In this document: positions 5,511-7,174 of the stretch, piece after piece | How positions within the stretch are numbered: position 1 is the stretch's first letter | Layout of the letters: every line of letters starts with the position of its first letter | Source: Acidimicrobiia bacterium | Lineage (GTDB): Bacteria; Actinomycetota; Acidimicrobiia; Spongiisociales; ZC4RG35 | Reading direction: 5' to 3' | Assembly (NCBI GenBank): GCA_030623125.1 | Contig: JAUXMQ010000054.1 | Coordinates: forward strand, 1 to 7,174 | DNA: 7,174 nucleotides | Notes under the pieces: generated by a model | What the model was told of the DNA's origin: nothing | Seen by the model: the letters and a program-made list of their open reading frames with translations, nothing else | Databases searched by the model: none | Translations under genes and position numbers: made by a program

Positions 5511-6875
5511 GTGGCTTCAATTCTGGTCAAAAACGCTCTGGTTCTGGCGACAATGGATGACGATGGGACGGAAATCGAGAATGGCGGCCTGTATGCCGTC
5601 GATGGTTTCATCGAACAGGTCGGTCAGAGCCGTGATCTTCCGGAGACCGCCGATGAAGTGCTTGACTTCTCGGGCCATGTTGTCATCCCGGGACTGATCA
5701 ACACCCACCATCACTTCTATCAGACGCTGACCCGGGCGGTCCCCGATGCCCAGGACGTCGGGCTTTTCGATTGGCTGCGGACGCTCTATCCCATCTGGGC
5801 GAAGATGAATCCGGAGCATGTGCGGCTCTCCACCCAGGTGGCTCTCGCTGAACTCGCACTGAGCGGGTGTACCACGTCATCTGATCACCAGTATCTGTTT
5901 CCAAACGGTTCCAGGCTCGACGATCAGTTCGAGGCCGCCGGGACGATCGGGGTTCGCTTCCATGGGTCACGCGGCTCGATGAGCCTGGGTGAGTCGAATG
6001 GTGGTTTGCCACCCGATTCCGTTTGTGAAGACGAGGACTCGATCCTCCAGGACACCGAGAGGGTGATCAATGAGTTTCACAACCCCGACCCCGGAGCCAT
6101 GTTTCGTGTGGTTTCGTCTCCTTGCTCGCCATTCTCTGTCACCCCCGACCTCATGCGCGAAGCAGCCGATCAGGCCCGGAATCATGGAGTGCATCTCCAC
6201 ACCCATGTTGCGGAGACGCTCGACGAGGAGCAGTTCTGTCTTGATTCTTTCGGGATGCGACCGGTGGAGATGATGGAAGATCTCGGGTGGGCCGGTGATG
6301 ACGTTTGGTTCGCTCACGGGATCTATATCAATGACGCCGAGATCGGCCGCATGGCCAGGAGCGGCACCGGTGTCGCCCATTGCCCATCCTCGAACATGCG
6401 TCTTGCATCGGGTATCGCTCCAGTGCGGAAGTACTTGAGTGCTGGAGTTCGTTTGGGCATTGGTGTCGACGGGTCGGCGAGCAACGATGGGAACCACCTG
6501 CTGGGCGAGACACGTCAGACGATGTTGCTGGCGCGACTGGCGTCGGCTCCCTCCCTGGGGGGTGGTGAGCTGCTCACGGCTCGAGAAGCGCTGCGGATCG
6601 CCACCCGCGGTGGCGCCGCCGTGCTTGGCAGGGATGACGTCGGTTCGCTCGAGCCCGGAAAGTGCGCCGACTTCGTTGCCGTGTCGATGGATCGCATCGA
6701 GTACGCCGGTGCCCTTCATGACCCCCTCGCGGCTCTCTTGTTTGCGGCGCCTACGAACGTGGATCACAACTACGTGCAAGGCCGGGCGGTCGTCAAGGAC
6801 GGGAATCTGACCGGTGTGGACCTCTCCGGGCTCATCGAGCGGCACAACCGAGCAGCCGCGGAATTGCTGGGATAA
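5511..6875 (+). CDS. 8-oxoguanine deaminase-like amidohydrolase
   Basis: The 454-residue metal-dependent hydrolase is from the amidohydrolase superfamily (TrzN/AtzB/cytosine deaminase-like group). The closest remembered match is the 8-oxoguanine deaminase of Pseudomonas aeruginosa (Pa0142), which converts 8-oxoguanine to urate and ammonia. Shared stretches are NTHHHFYQTLTRA (64-76), SGCTTSSDHQYLFP (118-131), GSMSLGESNGGLPP (155-168) and CPSSNMRLASGI (291-302). Metal and catalytic residues can be assigned as His66 and His68 (HxH), His232 with Glu235 (HTHVAET, 230-236), His269 (FAHGI) and Asp320 (GVDGSASND, 318-326). It starts at GTG 5511 with AGGA 7 nt upstream. It diverges from the molybdenum hydroxylase operon and is followed 10 nt later by a second FAD subunit, so purine use is the likely setting. 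The other annotation often given to this family is hydroxyatrazine ethylaminohydrolase, which fits the context less well. Confidence 0.88.
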   Translation: MASILVKNALVLATMDDDGTEIENGGLYAVDGFIEQVGQSRDLPETADEVLDFSGHVVIPGLINTHHHFYQTLTRAVPDAQDVGLFDWLRTLYPIWAKMNPEHVRLSTQVALAELALSGCTTSSDHQYLFPNGSRLDDQFEAAGTIGVRFHGSRGSMSLGESNGGLPPDSVCEDEDSILQDTERVINEFHNPDPGAMFRVVSSPCSPFSVTPDLMREAADQARNHGVHLHTHVAETLDEEQFCLDSFGMRPVEMMEDLGWAGDDVWFAHGIYINDAEIGRMARSGTGVAHCPSSNMRLASGIAPVRKYLSAGVRLGIGVDGSASNDGNHLLGETRQTMLLARLASAPSLGGGELLTAREALRIATRGGAAVLGRDDVGSLEPGKCADFVAVSMDRIEYAGALHDPLAALLFAAPTNVDHNYVQGRAVVKDGNLTGVDLSGLIERHNRAAAELLG

Positions 6876-6885
6876 GTTTCTCCCG

Positions 6886-7174
6886 ATGGACTTTGCCTCC
6901 CCTCGAGATCTCGACGAAGCCCTCGCCGCAAAGGCTGCGGCACCGGATGCAGTTTTTCTGGCAGGCGGCACCGATCTCATGGTGGGGGTAAATCTGGCCC
7001 ACTATCGACCCGTCTCCGTGATTGGCCTTCGTCACGTCGAGGAGATCCAAGGTATCGGCGCCGACCGTATAGGCGCTGGAGTCACGTGGGCCCGGCTCGA
7101 AAGAGACTCACGTCGAGCCCTTGCTCAGCTGGCGCGCACGGTTGGATCACCCCAGATAAGAGCTGCGGGCACCA
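6886..7174 (+). CDS. Second FAD-binding subunit of a molybdenum hydroxylase, N-terminal part (cut by right edge)
   Basis: The first 96 codons of a gene running off the right edge encode an FAD_binding_5 protein. It starts MDFASPRDLDEALA, carries the first FAD motif FLAGGTDLMVGV (24-35) and reaches VGSPQIRAAGT (86-96), the start of the second motif, just as the window ends. It is clearly different in sequence from the FAD subunit at 4677-5426: it has GGTDLMV where the other has GGTALNG. It therefore belongs to another, more conventional hydroxylase or serves as an alternative partner. The ATG at 6886 lies 10 nt after the deaminase stop, so the two are probably co-transcribed; no strong Shine-Dalgarno is visible. 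The family's usual length of about 280-300 residues means roughly two thirds is missing. Fe-S and Mo subunit genes are expected beyond the edge. Confidence 0.85.
   Translation, partial: MDFASPRDLDEALAAKAAAPDAVFLAGGTDLMVGVNLAHYRPVSVIGLRHVEEIQGIGADRIGAGVTWARLERDSRRALAQLARTVGSPQIRAAGT

Noticed and set aside
5511..6875. SsnA, the amidohydrolase of the E. coli ygfM/xdhD cluster
   Set aside because: The position is similar, but key segments (NTHHHFYQTLTRA, GSMSLGESNGGLPP, GVDGSASND) match 8-oxoguanine deaminase and not SsnA as I recall it.
5967..6980. Long minus-strand open frame of 337 codons opposite the deaminase and the second FAD gene
   Set aside because: It lies antisense to two well recognised genes, its translation resembles no family and is Arg/Pro/Ser-rich in the way of GC-driven shadow frames.
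1..7174. Selenocysteine-encoding TGA codons in the hydroxylase or accessory genes
   Set aside because: Each gene ends at a TGA or TAA that overlaps or lies just before the next start, and conserved family ends are complete, so no readthrough is needed.

Overview
The window is a GC-rich stretch of bacterial chromosome, about 60% GC by eye, with dense coding, translationally overlapping genes and frequent GTG or TTG starts. This fits an actinobacterial- or Chloroflexota-like organism, but nothing here fixes the taxon. There are no rRNA, tRNA, mobile-element or CRISPR signals. Nearly every base belongs to one theme: a molybdenum hydroxylase of the xanthine dehydrogenase superfamily, its maturation factors, and a purine deaminase.

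Minus strand, 5426 down to 1: five genes read leftward with no gaps. They are a short FAD subunit (YgfM-like, 4677-5426), a large molybdopterin subunit with a fused N-terminal ferredoxin-like region (XdhD/YgfN-like, 1783-4680), XdhC (977-1804), YqeB (171-977) and the first 58 codons of YqeC (1-174, cut by the window edge). Each junction overlaps by 1 to 22 nt, so this is almost certainly one operon. YqeB and YqeC are the marker genes of the selenium-dependent molybdenum hydroxylase system. The enzyme is therefore predicted to carry labile selenium on its Mo centre, not selenocysteine.

Plus strand, 5511 to 7174: a complete amidohydrolase closely resembling 8-oxoguanine deaminase (5511-6875), followed 10 nt later by the start of a second, different FAD subunit (6886 to the right edge). 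The two transcription units diverge from an 84-bp region (5427-5510). It holds a perfect 18-bp palindrome and a pair of mirror-image GTAGGAT elements that could be back-to-back -10 boxes.

Working together (inference): the deaminase would turn 8-oxoguanine into urate, and the hydroxylase would oxidise or reduce a related purine or heterocycle. The layout echoes the E. coli ygfK-ssnA-ygfM-xdhD cluster, with a different amidohydrolase.

The most striking observation is in the Mo subunit. All eight cysteines that should bind its two [2Fe-2S] clusters are replaced, while the domain fold, the Mo-site motifs and the catalytic glutamate are kept. The purine-binding residues Glu802 and Arg880 of bovine xanthine oxidase also appear to be replaced. 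The enzyme therefore probably needs an Fe-S partner from elsewhere and may not be a classical xanthine dehydrogenase.
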